Assembly (NCBI GenBank): GCA_950097015.1
Contig: CATNEN010000024.1
Span: 2,981,501 to 3,045,500 of the forward strand
Reading direction: 5' to 3'
From: Macrostomum hystrix
Lineage: Eukaryota; Platyhelminthes; Macrostomidae
Length of the DNA stretch: 64,000 nucleotides
Shown here: positions 1-11,511 of the stretch, piece after piece
Position numbering within the stretch: the first letter of the stretch is position 1
Layout of the letters: the number at the start of each line of letters is the position of its first letter
Notes under the pieces: model-generated
Told to the model about the DNA's origin: nothing
The model's database searches: none
What the model saw: only the letters and a program-made list of their open reading frames with translations
Program-made: the position numbers and the translations under genes

Positions 1-301
1 CCGCCGTTCTCGTAGCACAGATACGGGAATCGCCAAACGTTGCCAAGGCCGATGCAGAGTCCGATGCAACTCAGAATGAAGTCCAGCTTGCTGCTCCATT
101 TCTCTCGCACATGAGCAGCCGGAGCTGCGATCTCCTGCAGATTGAGGACGGAGAAGAGACTAGGTTCTCCACAACTTAAGAGTGAAAGGTAAATGTTCAT
201 GTTTGACTAACCTTGGCAGAGTCCGCAGCTTCTTCGCCGGATCGCAGCGGTACCTTCGCCGCTACAGCGTCGTCCTCGGTCTCCTTACCGTCGGGTTCCA
301 T
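1..301 (-). CDS. SLC6 family Na+/Cl- dependent transporter, N-terminal exons (partial)
   Basis: Two coding exons on the minus strand: exon 1 at 301-212 (ATG at 301) and exon 2 at 134-1, which continues past the window edge. The donor reads AAG|GTTAGT and the acceptor CTGCAG|GAG; phase 0 is kept across the 77-base intron. The hydrophilic N-terminus (about 44 residues) is followed by the start of TM1 with the family signature [17 protein letters not shown]. At the position where monoamine transporters carry Asp just before LGNVWRF this protein has Gly. By family knowledge that points to an amino-acid, GABA, taurine or creatine-type carrier at the plasma membrane rather than a monoamine transporter. 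Only about 75 residues are visible, so the substrate cannot be assigned. Confidence 0.9.
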
Positions 302-1438
302 TTTGCGGCTTTGCTTTCCGGACTGCAAAGATAAGTAGAGAAAAGCCTCTGAGGCAAGGCCGAAGATTGCGCGGTGCCACTGTCAGCGGTGATATTAGTG
401 CATTCCGGGTGGCGGCCTGAGAGGCGGACTCCGCTGGCCGCCCATTGGTTGCCGAGGAAGGGTGCTGTTGAGGTGGCTCACCAAGGCAGCATCGAGAAAT
501 AGATAGAGCTTTCAATGAAAGAGAGATCGACAGCGAGTAAAGAGAGAGTAGAGTTTATCCGATTGACAGCGGGGCCCTGGGAACGTCACAGAAGAGTTCC
601 GCATGTCACAGCTAGATTGAGTGAGCGAGTGAGAATTTGCAATTGTGCCGGGAGCCCCCGAGGCGGATGGACTGGCGGTCCGGTCTGGTTTTCCTCGGCA
701 AAATATCGCTCCACTGTGTTAATTAGCGCATCTGTGCCGGGTCGCGGCAGTTCTCACACACAAGTCCGATGCCCTGTTCGTCTTAGCTGCACCACTTTAC
801 TCTGCAACTATAGCCACTGCTGCCACACATGCCCGACTCAAAGCTGTTCGAATGGGACAAGGATTTAGGTAGGGGGAGGAAAGCTTTTAAGACCAGCTCG
901 GTTGGCGCTGGAATCCGGTTTGATCCGACCCCGGGGTCCGGTATCCGCGGTTTACTGAGTAGAACGCGCGTTCCTGAACAGGAAGCGGGAGTGGCCTGTG
1001 GGAAGAGTTGCGGAAAAAATCAATTGCAGGCATCGGGGAGGACCGCATGGTCCGGCAGATTCTTCTTGGATTGCGGACCGCGACAGTCTCTTTCCATTTG
1101 TGCGCGTCGCTGGACCAGTCTCGAGATCTCAGCAGCGAGGTTTGGCGCAGCTCATTTGTAATTTAACTCGGATAGAGAGGCCTGTGTCATTTTCAGCTCA
1201 GGGAACCAGTGAGAATAAGTGAGGATATCTCTGCCACCAGCAGCTATGCGGACTGAAATGGTAGAGTTCATGGAACACATGGTCACAGGGATTAGGATTT
1301 CACTACTTCCCTCTATATCTGGGCTCTCCCCTTTTTCCTTCTCTCTGTCTCTCTCTCTTTTTAAGTTTCCATTTTTTTCTAGCGGAAGAATTTCTGGCAA
1401 TGACCTCAGCTAATCTGGCCTGGGTACCAGCTGCGATC

Positions 1439-1440
<2 letters not shown>
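302..1440. other. Upstream region of the SLC6 gene, no gene seen
   Basis: About 1.1 kb upstream of the SLC6 start codon. It is relatively GC-rich around 380-1150 and holds several overlapping short open frames on both strands without family resemblance or splice structure. It probably contains the promoter and 5' UTR. A pyrimidine-rich stretch lies at 1320-1380. Confidence 0.4.

Positions 1441-1478
<38 letters not shown>
1441..1478. repeat. (CA)n microsatellite
   Basis: Nearly uninterrupted CA dinucleotides over about 38 bases. Confidence 0.95.
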
Positions 1479-1479
<1 letters not shown>

Positions 1480-2027
1480 AAGTAGATGAGCAGCGGTCCG
1501 ATACAGCTGGAGAGCCGTTCCTTATAGAACTTTAATTTATTCTCAAGCGTCTCACAGCTGCTAGTAGCCTAAATAAGTAGCTCGCAAAGCTGAGCAGGCA
1601 GCCGACCATCGTTCAGGACCTTTGATGAGAGAAACTGCATGCGGCTGCGACACGGCCGACAGCTGCTACTGGAGTGCGAATTCAGGGCAGCGGCTGTGGC
1701 GCTCCGGATAGCTTTTCCGCCCAGGGTCATTAATTATTCCCATCGCCTTGCTGGTGATGCATGAGACGTGTGGGGTTACGGACACTCAAGTATCAGTTTT
1801 TTATCCCAGCTCCGGCTATTCCTGGAAGCGCTAAAGTCCCAATTTTATCCTTTCTTATCCTGGGGTTATAACACATCGACTCAGCCACAGATCCACAGAG
1901 TCCACAGAGTCCACAGATCCACTTAACTTAATCTTTTATTCGCCAGTTCTAGCCAAGGCCTAATCGGAGTTATCTATTCTCTGCGTGATTACGATTTCTA
2001 AATTCGACAATTCAAGACGTTCTTTGT

Positions 2028-2586
2028 GGAATTCGACAGTTTCAGGAATTCGACAGATTAAGGAATTCGACAGATTTAGGAATTCGACAGATTAAGGAAT
2101 TCGACAGATTAAGGAATTCGACAGATTAAGGAATTCGACAGATTAAGAAATTCGACAGTTTCAGGAATTCGATAGATTTAGGAATTCGACAGATTAAGGA
2201 ATTCGACAGATTAAGAAATTCGACAGTTTCAGGAATTCGACAGTTTTAGGAATTCGACAGTTTTAGGAATTCGACAGTTTTAGGAATTCGACAGTTTTGG
2301 GAATTCGACAGTTTTAGGAATTCGACAGTTTTGGGAATTCGACAGTTTTGGGAATTCGTCAGTTTTAGGAATTCGACAGTTTTAGGAATTCGATAGATTT
2401 AGGAATTCGACAGTTTTGGGAATTCGACAGTTTTGGGAATTCGTCAGTTTTGGGAATTCGTCAGTTTTAGGAATTCGCCAGTTTTGGGAATTCGACAGTT
2501 TTGGGAATTCGTCAGTTTTGGGAATTCGTCAGTTTTAGGAATTCGCCAGTTTTGGGAATTCGCCAGTTTTTGGAATTCGCCAGTTT
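2028..2586. repeat. Minisatellite, about 16-bp unit
   Basis: About 35 copies of a unit around GGAATTCGACAGTTTT, with variants GACAGATTAA and GTCAGTTTTG. Variants cluster in blocks: AGATTAA types on the left, AGTTTTG types on the right. No coding frame of interest. Confidence 0.95.
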
Positions 2587-3446
2587 TGTGAGTCTTCGTC
2601 AAGTAGGAATTCCAATTCCGTGCGTTTCGGTCACTTTTTGGGTAAAAAGGAAAATGGATCGCGACAATTAGTCCATGCAAAATAAATTGTAAAGTTTTGA
2701 CCAATCTAGCCTAATCAAACGAATTGCCGATTGCTTCACAAAGGTTTCATAATTATGCACTTTTTAATCCAAGCAATGCAATGCCGATTCGTTAATTCTC
2801 GAGGGGAATTCCCAAGGTCGCAATGTCTCTTTGTAGATTTCTCTAGTCTTCAGTTCTCCATTAAATTGTCTTCGCCTTTTTGTCTTTGCACCTTAATTAG
2901 ACGAGCTCCCACACCGCTGTCGGGTAGCCCTCTGTTGAGCTCAACAGGTGGTGAGGACAACACATTTTACGAGACAAGAGTGTTCAAATTGGTTTTAGTC
3001 CTGACCTCAGCTGTCGGCCTGACCAAGGTTAATTAAACACGCACTGCTGCTGCTGGTGTTGCTGCAGTTGAGAAAAAAAGCAATAAAAAATTGCACCTGT
3101 CTAATGCACATCCTGCCTACAGTGCGATGCGTCGGTAAATGAAATCCATTTTTTAGAATTCATGAAACACAGGCCTCCCTCAGTTGGGAGTCGACAGAAA
3201 ATGCACTTTTTATTTATCCTTTACGCGCTCGGCAAATTTTTTCATTCTCAACCAAGCGGACCGGCTAGTTAATTAGTCCGTGCAACAGCGCCGGCGGTGT
3301 GTAATGGGAAAAATTTGGGATCGGCGCTGAGAATAGAATCCGGGATCCTGGTCTGCCTAACTAAGGATGCGGGGTAGGAAAGGTGTATTAAAATGATTAA
3401 TTGAGTGAGAGAGAAAAAAACTCGCTTAGCTTGTGTGACTGTGGTG

Positions 3447-3461
3447 TGAGTGTGTGTGTGT

Positions 3462-3492
<31 letters not shown>

Positions 3493-3493
3493 A
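3447..3493. repeat. (TG)n microsatellite
   Basis: TG dinucleotide run with a few GATTG interruptions. The flanking 2590-3980 shows no gene that I can support. Confidence 0.9.
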
Positions 3494-3979
3494 GTCCGAT
3501 TGAACTCCTAAACTCATCTCTATGATGAAGCGACGCCGCGTTGAAATAAATGAGAGATGAAGGGGAACCTTTAGCAGTGTTTGTGTGAATGATTATCCCT
3601 TCCAAAGAGCTGTTGCTGCTACAGCTGGAAGCCGGCTATTCAGCGCACCGAGGCCGGGATGTGTTCTGATGGGGGCACTCTCAGGCCATGAACTTAACGC
3701 CAATTATAACTAGTCAGCAACGCGCCAAGGACACGGACCCCAACAATCATCTCCGATCGAACGTCGACTTTGACACCCAGCTCATAAATCACACTCACTG
3801 CTCACTGCCCACTGCCATGGACCGGAAACGTACGTTGAAATGGTTCAGGTCGTGTACTGTACAGAACTATCGCTTGCTCAACTAGTTTCTGCTGAGCTGA
3901 TCATCTGTATATTTTTAGAAATTCAGAAAGCAGTTTCAATTATGAATAATTTTTTATTGTTGAAGAATGAAACAAAATA

Positions 3980-4288
<309 letters not shown>

Positions 4289-5000
4289 CCTTACTACAAG
4301 TAATAAGCGCAGTTTTTTCTCCATTTTTCACACACTTTCCTCATTTTAAATGCTGTCTTTCTGGCCTAAATTCTCATTGTCTAGCTGCAATGAATTTGCA
4401 GAATGATTTTCTGAATTCGGCTTGCTTTTTGAAATGTTTCACAAAATTCTCTGGAGAAGCTAAGTATCTTATTTCTGGTACGATTTTAGCGCTAGGAGTT
4501 ATATTCATTACTTTCGTTTGGAAAATGGAGCTAGATTGTACATTCAGAGCTCTATAGTCTGACGGGTGAACTAAAAATAGCGCTAACCGAAGTCAATGTA
4601 CGAGCGTACATTCGCTTCACTATGAAAGAGGTGGGTGCCATTGCACACTAGGCGGCTGTCGTACATCGCCTTCATGCGTACATTAAACGGAAAAAGTCTA
4701 GGCCTTGGGAAATCCAAGCAAATTAAACAGATTTTTCTTGAGTCTAAATGATTTTTTGAAGTTCCTTGAACACGGGTTTAACAGGCATGGAACAGTGTTA
4801 CTTCCTTTTTATTGTTACCAAATAATTGACTCTCTACTGCAGACTCTGCCGTGGCTCATGGGATTTCCTTGGCAATTCATACTTCGCTGTTCTTGCATCT
4901 GTTATTATGCACCTCAGCTGCCAACAAGCCTCATATCTAGTCGACTGCTCTAGCGCAACTGTAGCTGTAACTGTAGCTGTAGCTATAGGCGGATATTAAA

Positions 5001-6282
5001 ATGACTCAAGCATCTCAGGAGACCATTGACCGATGGATACACCGACACCTACTAGAGAATGACCTGGCAGGCCTGCAGTGGATAAGTCAGTCGGATGGCA
5101 TCTTCAGCATCGCCTGGCCTCATCTGTCAGCGCATCACTGCAGACTGCAACAGATTAAAAACAATGTCTTTCTGGCCTATGCCAGACATAGAGGTGAGAA
5201 TGCTGTAAACAATGCTGAGTTTAGTTCTTTATCTATGTATGAGCTTCTATTGGTTTAGACAAAGTATATTTTATTGTGTTACCTGGCCATTTATAAGGAT
5301 ACTAACAACAGATATATGCACAGGTAGATGATTACCGGTGATGTACTGAAGGACAGGTAGATGATTACAGGTGATGTACTGAAGGACACGTAGATGATTA
5401 CCGGTGATGTACTGAAGGACAGGTAGATGATTACAGGTGATGTACTGAAGGACACGTAGATGATTACCGGTGATGTACTGAAGGACAGGTAGATGATTAC
5501 AGGTGATGTACTGAAGGACAGGTAGATGATTACAGGTGATGTACTGAAGGACAGGTAGATGATTACAGGTGATGTACTGAAGGACAGGTAGATGATTACA
5601 GGTGATGTACTGAAGGACAGGTAGATGATTACAGGTGATGTACTGAAGGACACGTAGATGATTACAGGTGATGTACTGAAGGACAGGTAGATGATTGCAG
5701 ATAATGCAGTAAAGAGCCTGGAGCAAAAACCTGTCTTTTTCCTGTGTTTTCTACAGTAAATGCGCTCATACTACAGTATATATTTGATAGTAATTCATAC
5801 CGATGACAAAGTCTTGGTTTTCGACTCCGCTTAAACTTCTTTTTTTAGGCGACAAAGCTAGACATTACGCTGTGCTCAAGCAAAATCTGAGATGCGCCCT
5901 GATGGGCAATAAAAACATCGCCTACCTGAGAAGCAGAAGTCGTTCAAGGGGTAGCAATGCCTGTCGAGTCTATCAGTTCCATCAGACTGAATCATTGGCA
6001 ACCGAAGAGGCAGCTGTGGCAACCGACGAGGCAGATGTGGCAACCGACGAGGCAGCTGTGGCAACCGACGAGGCAGCTGTGGCAACCGACGAAGCGGCTG
6101 TGGAAACCGACAGGGCAGCTGCGGCAACCGACGAGGCAGCTAACGTGGCAACCGGCGAGCAGAATCTGATCCATGAGATTGCCGACTATCCAGGATTATC
6201 ACCGAGTGATCTGAAAAGCTTAGAAGACTTTCTGTCGGACACTCCCGCGGGTACACTGTTTTCAGACAGTTTAAATATTTGA
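5001..6282 (+). CDS. IRF-like DNA-binding protein, copy 1
   Basis: Two exons: 5001-5193 (donor AGAG|GTGAGA, phase 1) and 5849-6282 (acceptor after TTTTTTTAG), giving 208 residues. Residues 1-115 resemble the winged-helix domain of interferon regulatory factors. There are spaced tryptophans in RWIHRH, LQWIS and IAWPH, then an RHRG turn, LRCAL where IRFs have FRCAM, and CRVYQF where they have FRVYRM. In vertebrate IRFs this domain binds GAAA-type sites in the nucleus. Two of the five classical Trp positions are not Trp here. After the domain come seven heptads of ATDEAAV type and a C-terminal segment with SPSDLKSLEDFLSD, an acidic-hydrophobic motif that could be a transactivation or docking helix (inference). 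There is no room for an IRF association domain. The start was chosen because the second copy has an exon 1 of the same length and phase. Confidence 0.82.
5310..5700. repeat. Intronic minisatellite, 33-bp unit
   Basis: About 12 copies of a 33-bp unit containing GATGTACTGAAGGACAGG, inside the only intron of IRF-like copy 1. Variants differ mainly at CACG/CAGG and CCGG/CAGG. Confidence 0.95.
6000..6147 (+). repeat. Coding minisatellite, 21-bp unit, in IRF-like copy 1
   Basis: Seven in-frame copies of a 21-bp unit (GCAACCGACGAGGCAGCTGT core) encoding ATDEAAV-type heptads, with the variants ATEEAAV, ATDEADV, ETDRAAA and ATDEAAN. The unit length keeps the reading frame. Confidence 0.9.
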
Positions 6283-6317
6283 ACTTGAGAATACTAAGGC
6301 TGTGACAAAAAAACATA

Positions 6318-6690
6318 TAATAATAATTATTATTAATGATAACAGGAGGGCTGCGGGCAATGGCACAATTTTTTTAGAAACTAGAGAGGCAGCCAGCGAG
6401 GAGGCAGTTCTGCCCGTTTCGCCGACTCCTGAGCACACACGCACACAGATACCATACGCAGGCACACGCTCACACAGGTGTGTACATCTGCTGTGACTTT
6501 CTCATCGTCAGGCAGTGTACACTCTCACTGTACCTTGGAGTTTGGCCCTCAAGGGCGTAAACTGCACGACAAGCCCCCCAAGCCTTCTCTCCGATTCTGC
6601 GCCCCAAATGAATGTGGCCTCGCAGTGGAATCGAGCTCAGGGAGTTTGGCGCGAGAGGCAAACGCGTTAACTGCTCTGCCACCGACCCCT
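6318..6690 (-). mobile_element. SINE A (tRNA-headed), copy between the IRF-like genes
   Basis: Read on the minus strand it starts with a tRNA-like head (GGGGTCGGTGGCAGAGCAGT resembling an A box; a GAGCTCGATTCCA-type B box). It continues through a body shared with the copies at 8570-8926, 22186-22465 and 60012-60386, and ends in an ATT-rich 3' tail at 6318-6350. It begins about 35 bases after the stop codon of IRF-like copy 1. Confidence 0.85.
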
Positions 6691-7094
6691 AAAATAAGCC
6701 AAAGATGTAACGCTGCACGTCTCATACCTATTCAGTGACAGGATCAGTTTGCATCCGAGTTTAGCTTAATTATTTGTCTCCAAGCTGATGATAAATATAT
6801 GACAATCTATGAAACTAAATCGGCTGCATGTTTTATTTAAATTCCTAGTCTATTGTAACCATTTTTGTTTTACGTAAATCAAAAGACACTTTCAAATGGT
6901 ACGAGTACTTAACAAATTATCTGAGTTCGCCAGCGTACTTGATTCGAAATCAGAACCCAGAGGAGCGACAGAGTTTGTGGCAGACAGTATAGTACAAGAA
7001 ATTGTACAAACATGATATGTCTATACGGGAATTCTTTACGAAATTTTCGCTCCTGCTAGCTGTTCAAAAGTGAAGCATTCATATTCTGATTGGG

Positions 7095-7340
7095 CCAGAT
7101 GTGCAGCCGACAGCACAGCCGCAGCTATTGCGCAGCGCATCTGAAGGCTGCGTACGGCTGTTCAGTCCATGGACTGGTGGGACGCCACACCCACCCTCAA
7201 TTAGCCCAGCTAATACTGGTACCCATTTAACAGCTGGGTGAACTGAAGCAATCCAGAGTTAAGTGACTTGCTAAAGGATGCAAATTGTTCTAGTGGAGTC
7301 TGGGAGTCGAGCTCCCGACCTTCAAGTCGTGAGTCCAAAT
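7095..7340 (-). mobile_element. SINE B (tRNA-headed)
   Basis: Minus-strand copy of a second short interspersed family. The head has a B-box-like GGTCGGGAGCTCGACTCCC; the body contains AGTCCATGGACTGAACAGCC and a tail rich in GCAGCTG. Related copies are at 8415-9010, 20388-20640, 23385-23580 and 49425-49615. Confidence 0.8.
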
Positions 7341-7419
7341 CTGTAAAAACTTCAATCTTATAGACTCCAGCATCTTCACATTGGTAGTTTTCATTGGTTA
7401 TTGTGGTCTGTGCGCTCAA

Positions 7420-7770
7420 ATTGCACGATATATTCAACGATTCTCGTCCGGGTGTTTAGTGACCAGAACTGCCAATATAGACAGAATTCTTCTGCTCGCT
7501 AAATTTCATCATGCAGCCATATCGGCTATGATTGTTGATTACATAGTTAATTTGTTTATTTTTTAAATTTATCGCTGAATATCTCGACGATGCTTACGTC
7601 AGATGACTTAGAAAAATATTTCATTGCAAAGAGCGGAAAAGGTGGAGTTTCACGGTCATCGGTCATTCGGTTTGGGAGTTATCGTGAAGTAGGCAGCGGG
7701 TATTTGGAATTCCCCCGTGGTCTTTCGTCCGGTGGGGGAATAGCGTCGTCCATCTACTGTTAATCACTCC
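7420..7770 (+). mobile_element. Dispersed repeat C, copy 1
   Basis: Two conserved modules: one around ATTCAACGATTCTCGTCCGG through TTTCATCATG, the other around GGTCATTCGGTTTGGGAG through GTGAAGTAGGCAGCGG. The same pair in the same order recurs at 14580-15325, 30830-31290 and 34960-35405. No coding capacity seen; class unknown. Confidence 0.75.
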
Positions 7771-8156
7771 TTTCAGAAAAAGTTAAATAAACAAACCGAT
7801 ACGTATGTTTTAGCGTCCGAAGAAATGCAGCATGGTTTTCTTAGAAATTACAAAATGGAACTCGAAATACAAGGAAAGCTCGCGAGAATGCCGTTGGCCA
7901 ACAAGTTAAGCGTAGATTCGAAGTTCAGGATTCTGTACACGAGCTAAAAATAGATGCAGAACAATAGCCAGTTGTTTTTATTTAGGTATCAGCTTAGCAT
8001 CTCAGCCTTCAATTTTAGTTAGGCCTTCCTTGGCCAAGCCAAGGACGTTTTTGCGCCAGACACATGCTTATAAATGGGCACATTTACAAAGGCATCGAGC
8101 AAGCAAGCGCTTTTTTAAAGTCAAGCTCGTCAAGAACGAACTGGTGGTCTAGTACA

Positions 8157-9329
8157 ATGTCAAAGCTGCCCATAGATGCTTGGCTGAGAGAGCTACTGGA
8201 CAGGGGCGGCCAGAGCGACCTGAGTTGGCACGAACAGCGGGAGGGCACTTTCCGCATTGAATGGCCTCACGGCAAACTCAAGTCCTTCAACAACCGGCTG
8301 GCGGAGCAGAGAAGCATCTTCGCGGCCTGGTCGAGGTACAGAGGACCCAGTGAGTACACGACAGCTAGGACTCAAGCATTATGATAATTAATAATAGGTT
8401 ACACCTGCCCCGTTAGGTTAGATCTGCAGCCGACAGCCTAGCCGCAGCAATTGCACGGCGCATCTGAAGGCTGCGTACCGCTGTTCAGTCCATCGAATTC
8501 GGGGATGCCACCCCACCATCAATTACCCCGCTAATGCTGGCACCAATTTAACAGCTGGGTGAACTGAAGCGACAATAACAACAATATATGCAGGAGGGCT
8601 GTGGGCAATGGCACATCATTTGGTAACACTAGACCCGCAACCAGCGAGGAGGCAATTCTGCCCATTTCGCTGACTCCTGAGCACACACGCACACAGATAC
8701 CGTACGCAGGCATACGCTCACACAGGTGTGTGCATCTGCTGTGACTTTCTCATCGTCAGGCAGTGTTCACTCTCACTGGGCCTTGGAGGTTGGCCCTCAG
8801 GGGCGAAAATTGCAAAACAATGTCCAAAGCCTTCTCTCAGCGGCTGCGCCCCAAATGAATGTGAATGGAGCTCAGGGACCTTGGTGCGAGAGGCAAACGC
8901 GGTAACCGCTCTACCACTGACCCCCAACTGCAGAGTTAAGTGTCTTGCTAAAGGACACAAATTATTCTAGTAATCTGAACCCCGGTATTGTGAGTCGTGA
9001 GTCGTGAGGTGCAGAACTCTCGATTTCGTTGAAAAATATTTTGACGATTCTCTTCCATCCCTTTAAAACTTTCCTTCTCCTGTCTCGAAGGTGGCTCCAA
9101 AAATAGCCGCAGCTACTCCAACCTGAAGCAGACATTCCGGTGTGCTCTGAACGGCAACAAGAGGATCGCCCGCTGTCCCTGGGAGGGCAGGACTGCTGCT
9201 GGAGTCAGCTATCGAGTGTTCCGATTCGTTGATTGCGCAATGGATACCAGCAGCTTGTCTGACTCCGCCAGCTACGACAGCGGAATTTGCGAGGATTTTG
9301 AAGAGCTTCTGAAACAATTCACAAAGTAG
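8157..9329 (+). CDS. IRF-like DNA-binding protein, copy 2
   Basis: Two exons: 8157-8349 (donor CCCA|GTGAGT, phase 1) and 9091-9329 (acceptor CTCGAAG|GTGGC), giving 143 residues. Exon 1 is exactly 193 bases, as in copy 1, with the same phase. Four IRF-type tryptophans are visible in DAWLREL, LSWHEQ, IEWPHGK and FAAWSRYRG, followed by LKQTFRCAL and SYRVFRF, close to the IRF helix-3 and strand consensus. This copy keeps the family pattern better than copy 1. The tail is only about 35 residues and acidic (GICEDFEELLKQF), ending shortly after the DNA-binding domain. It lacks the heptad repeats of copy 1 and any association domain. An upstream in-frame ATG at 8064 exists, but the start at 8157 matches copy 1. 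The intron contains nested SINEs. Confidence 0.85.
8415..9010 (-). mobile_element. SINE B copy interrupted by SINE A
   Basis: Minus-strand SINE B body at 8415-8569 (TGAACAGCGG, then AACAGCTGGG toward 8565) resumes at about 8927 with the next part of the same element (GTGTCCTTTAGCAAGACACT read on the minus strand). The break is filled by SINE A at 8570-8926. It lies in the intron of IRF-like copy 2. Confidence 0.75.
8570..8926 (-). mobile_element. SINE A inserted in SINE B
   Basis: Full-length-looking minus-strand SINE A. The tRNA-like head ends near 8926 (GGGGGTCAGTGGTAGAGCGG) and the A/T-rich tail lies near 8570-8590. Flanked on both sides by SINE B sequence. Confidence 0.85.
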
Positions 9330-10077
9330 AACCCAGCCGGCTTCATTGATTGACTCTGGGAGTTTTTTGTCACCGATTTCATATTTTTTTCATTGATTTT
9401 TTGCACAATTCTTTGTCAGTAGGACCAGCGTGTCTTTAGGACTAGCTAACAAGACTGATTTTATATCGTCAAATCGTCATATGTCAAACTTAACAGGTCG
9501 TTCATAGTCTAGATATCCTTTTTACAGATATTTATAAGCTACTTTCATTTTTTATAATTAGCCCAGTGATATTTTAATTGCGCCTCATCATGCCAAATGT
9601 TTTCAGTATATTTCAAATATACACTAACCGTTGTCATGGCAACAAATCTGCTAATCAAGTTGTAGTTCAGCGCCACATTTCATTAAAAAAAGACAGCCTG
9701 ACTAGATGCAGAGAGTCTGTTGCTATGCTTGCTTCTAGGCTGCTACTACCCGCAGGCTATTTCCGAGTGTAAAATGAATTCGGTGTCCAAGATAACATTG
9801 CGTCAGTGTTTCAGAGCTCTCGCATTAATCGGATGAAGCACAGATGCCCTGAGCTGGGCACGGGTCTCAGTCTCTAGTCTAGAAGTGGATTCAGGAGGTC
9901 TGAAGTATTCCGATTGTAGGAGACTTGTCAAAGACACTAACTATTACTGGACAAGAAGCACTCAATGCACTGACAAATCCTCAATGCATAGTTTTATTTA
10001 GTAGAAGCATTGTACTTTCAGTTTGAGTGTCATATTTATATGTTTAGAAGTGCTGGTTCCTCTTTTAGCTCGTATTA
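9330..10077. other. Intergenic, no feature recognised
   Basis: Moderately AT-rich DNA 3' of IRF-like copy 2. No convincing coding frame, repeat or RNA gene seen. Confidence 0.4.
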
Positions 10078-10760
10078 CAGACTGTCAGGTTTTCAGACTG
10101 TTAGGGTGTCAGACTGTCAGGGTGTCAGACTGTCAGGGTGTCAGACTGTTAGGGTGTCAGACTGTCAGGGTGTCAGACTCTTAGGTTTTTAGACTGTCAG
10201 GTTTTCAGACTGTCAGGGTGTCAGACTGTCAGGGTGTCAGAGTGTTAGGTTTTTAGACTGTCAGGTTTTCAGACTGTCAGGGTGTCAGACTGTCAGGGTG
10301 TCAGACTGTCAAGTTTTCAGACTGTCAGGGTGTCAGGGTGTCAGGGTGTCAGACTGTCAAGTTTTCAGACTGTCAGGGCGTCAGGGTGTCAGACTGTCAG
10401 GTTTTCAGACTGTCAGGTTGTCAGGGTGTCAGGGTGTCAGGGTGTCAGACTGTCAGGTTTTCAGACTGTCAGCTTGTCAGACTGTCAGGGTGTCAGACTG
10501 TCAGGTTGTCAGACTGTCAGGTTGTCAGGGTGTCAGACTGTCAGGGTGTCAGACTGTCAGGTTTTCAGATTGTCAGGGTGTCAGACTGTCAGGGTGTTAG
10601 ACTGTCAGGTTTTCAGACTGTCAGGGTGTCAGACTGTCAGGGTGTCAGACTGTCAGGGTGTCCGACTGTCGGGGTGTCAGACTCTCAGACTGTCATTGTG
10701 GATGCGAGACGACAGACTATACTATCATACTGTCAGACTGTGAGGGTGTCAGAGAGGGTG
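10078..10760. repeat. Minisatellite of 8/16-bp units
   Basis: Array built from GTCAGACT, GTCAGGGT and GTCAGGTTTTCAGACT modules in shuffled order. The long plus-strand open frames over it are periodic artefacts. Confidence 0.95.
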
Positions 10761-10861
10761 TCAGTTATTAAGTGAACGCATGTATTTTTAAATCGCCAAA
10801 AAGACATGCATTTACTATTTTTCTTGATAACAAAATGTTTCACGATGCGCTTTTATTTGAT

Positions 10862-11130
10862 TGAGTCATGCATTTCCAGTTGAGTCATGCATTTCCAGTT
10901 GAGTCATGCATTTCCAGTTGAGTCATGCATTTCCAGTTGAGTCATGCATTTCCAGTTGAGTCATGCATTTCCAGTTGAGTCATGCATTTCCAGTTGAGTC
11001 ATGCATTTCCAGTTGAGTCATGCATTTCCAGTTGAGTCATGCATTTCCAGTTGAGTCATGCATTTCCAGTTGAGTCATGCATTTCCAGTTGAGTCATGCA
11101 TTTCCAGTTGAGTCATGCATTTCCAGTTAT
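10862..11130. repeat. Minisatellite, 19-bp unit, highly homogeneous
   Basis: About 14 nearly identical copies of TTGAGTCATGCATTTCCAG. Every unit contains ATGCAT and the sequence TGAGTCA, which matches the AP-1 (TRE) consensus. Confidence 0.95.
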
Positions 11131-11511
11131 CTTTGGTCCATGATGTCAGCAAAAGACACTTTTTTGTTTTTAGCAAAAACCCGTCTTTAGTAACTTCCTC
11201 TTTTCCCGAACTAATGTCTTGTTCGGTCTGGCTTTTTTGTTCCAGAGCTCAAAACTGCCGCTATGCTCAAATTGATGTTGGCATTTGCCCCGTCTAGCGG
11301 ATCAACAAGGAAAATATAAGGAAAGGTGAGGCGGCAGATCCTCTTTGAGCAGACACCCGGCAGCATTTTTCCGCTATTGCATTTATCCAAATTTGCTGTA
11401 TCCCAGTCTCATTAATTAGCATTCTCTTTCGCTGTTGAGATAAAACATGTCACCCATATTTGCGGCTCTTTATCTCTGATCTCTTTTATTTCCATGAATT
11501 TACACGCATTC

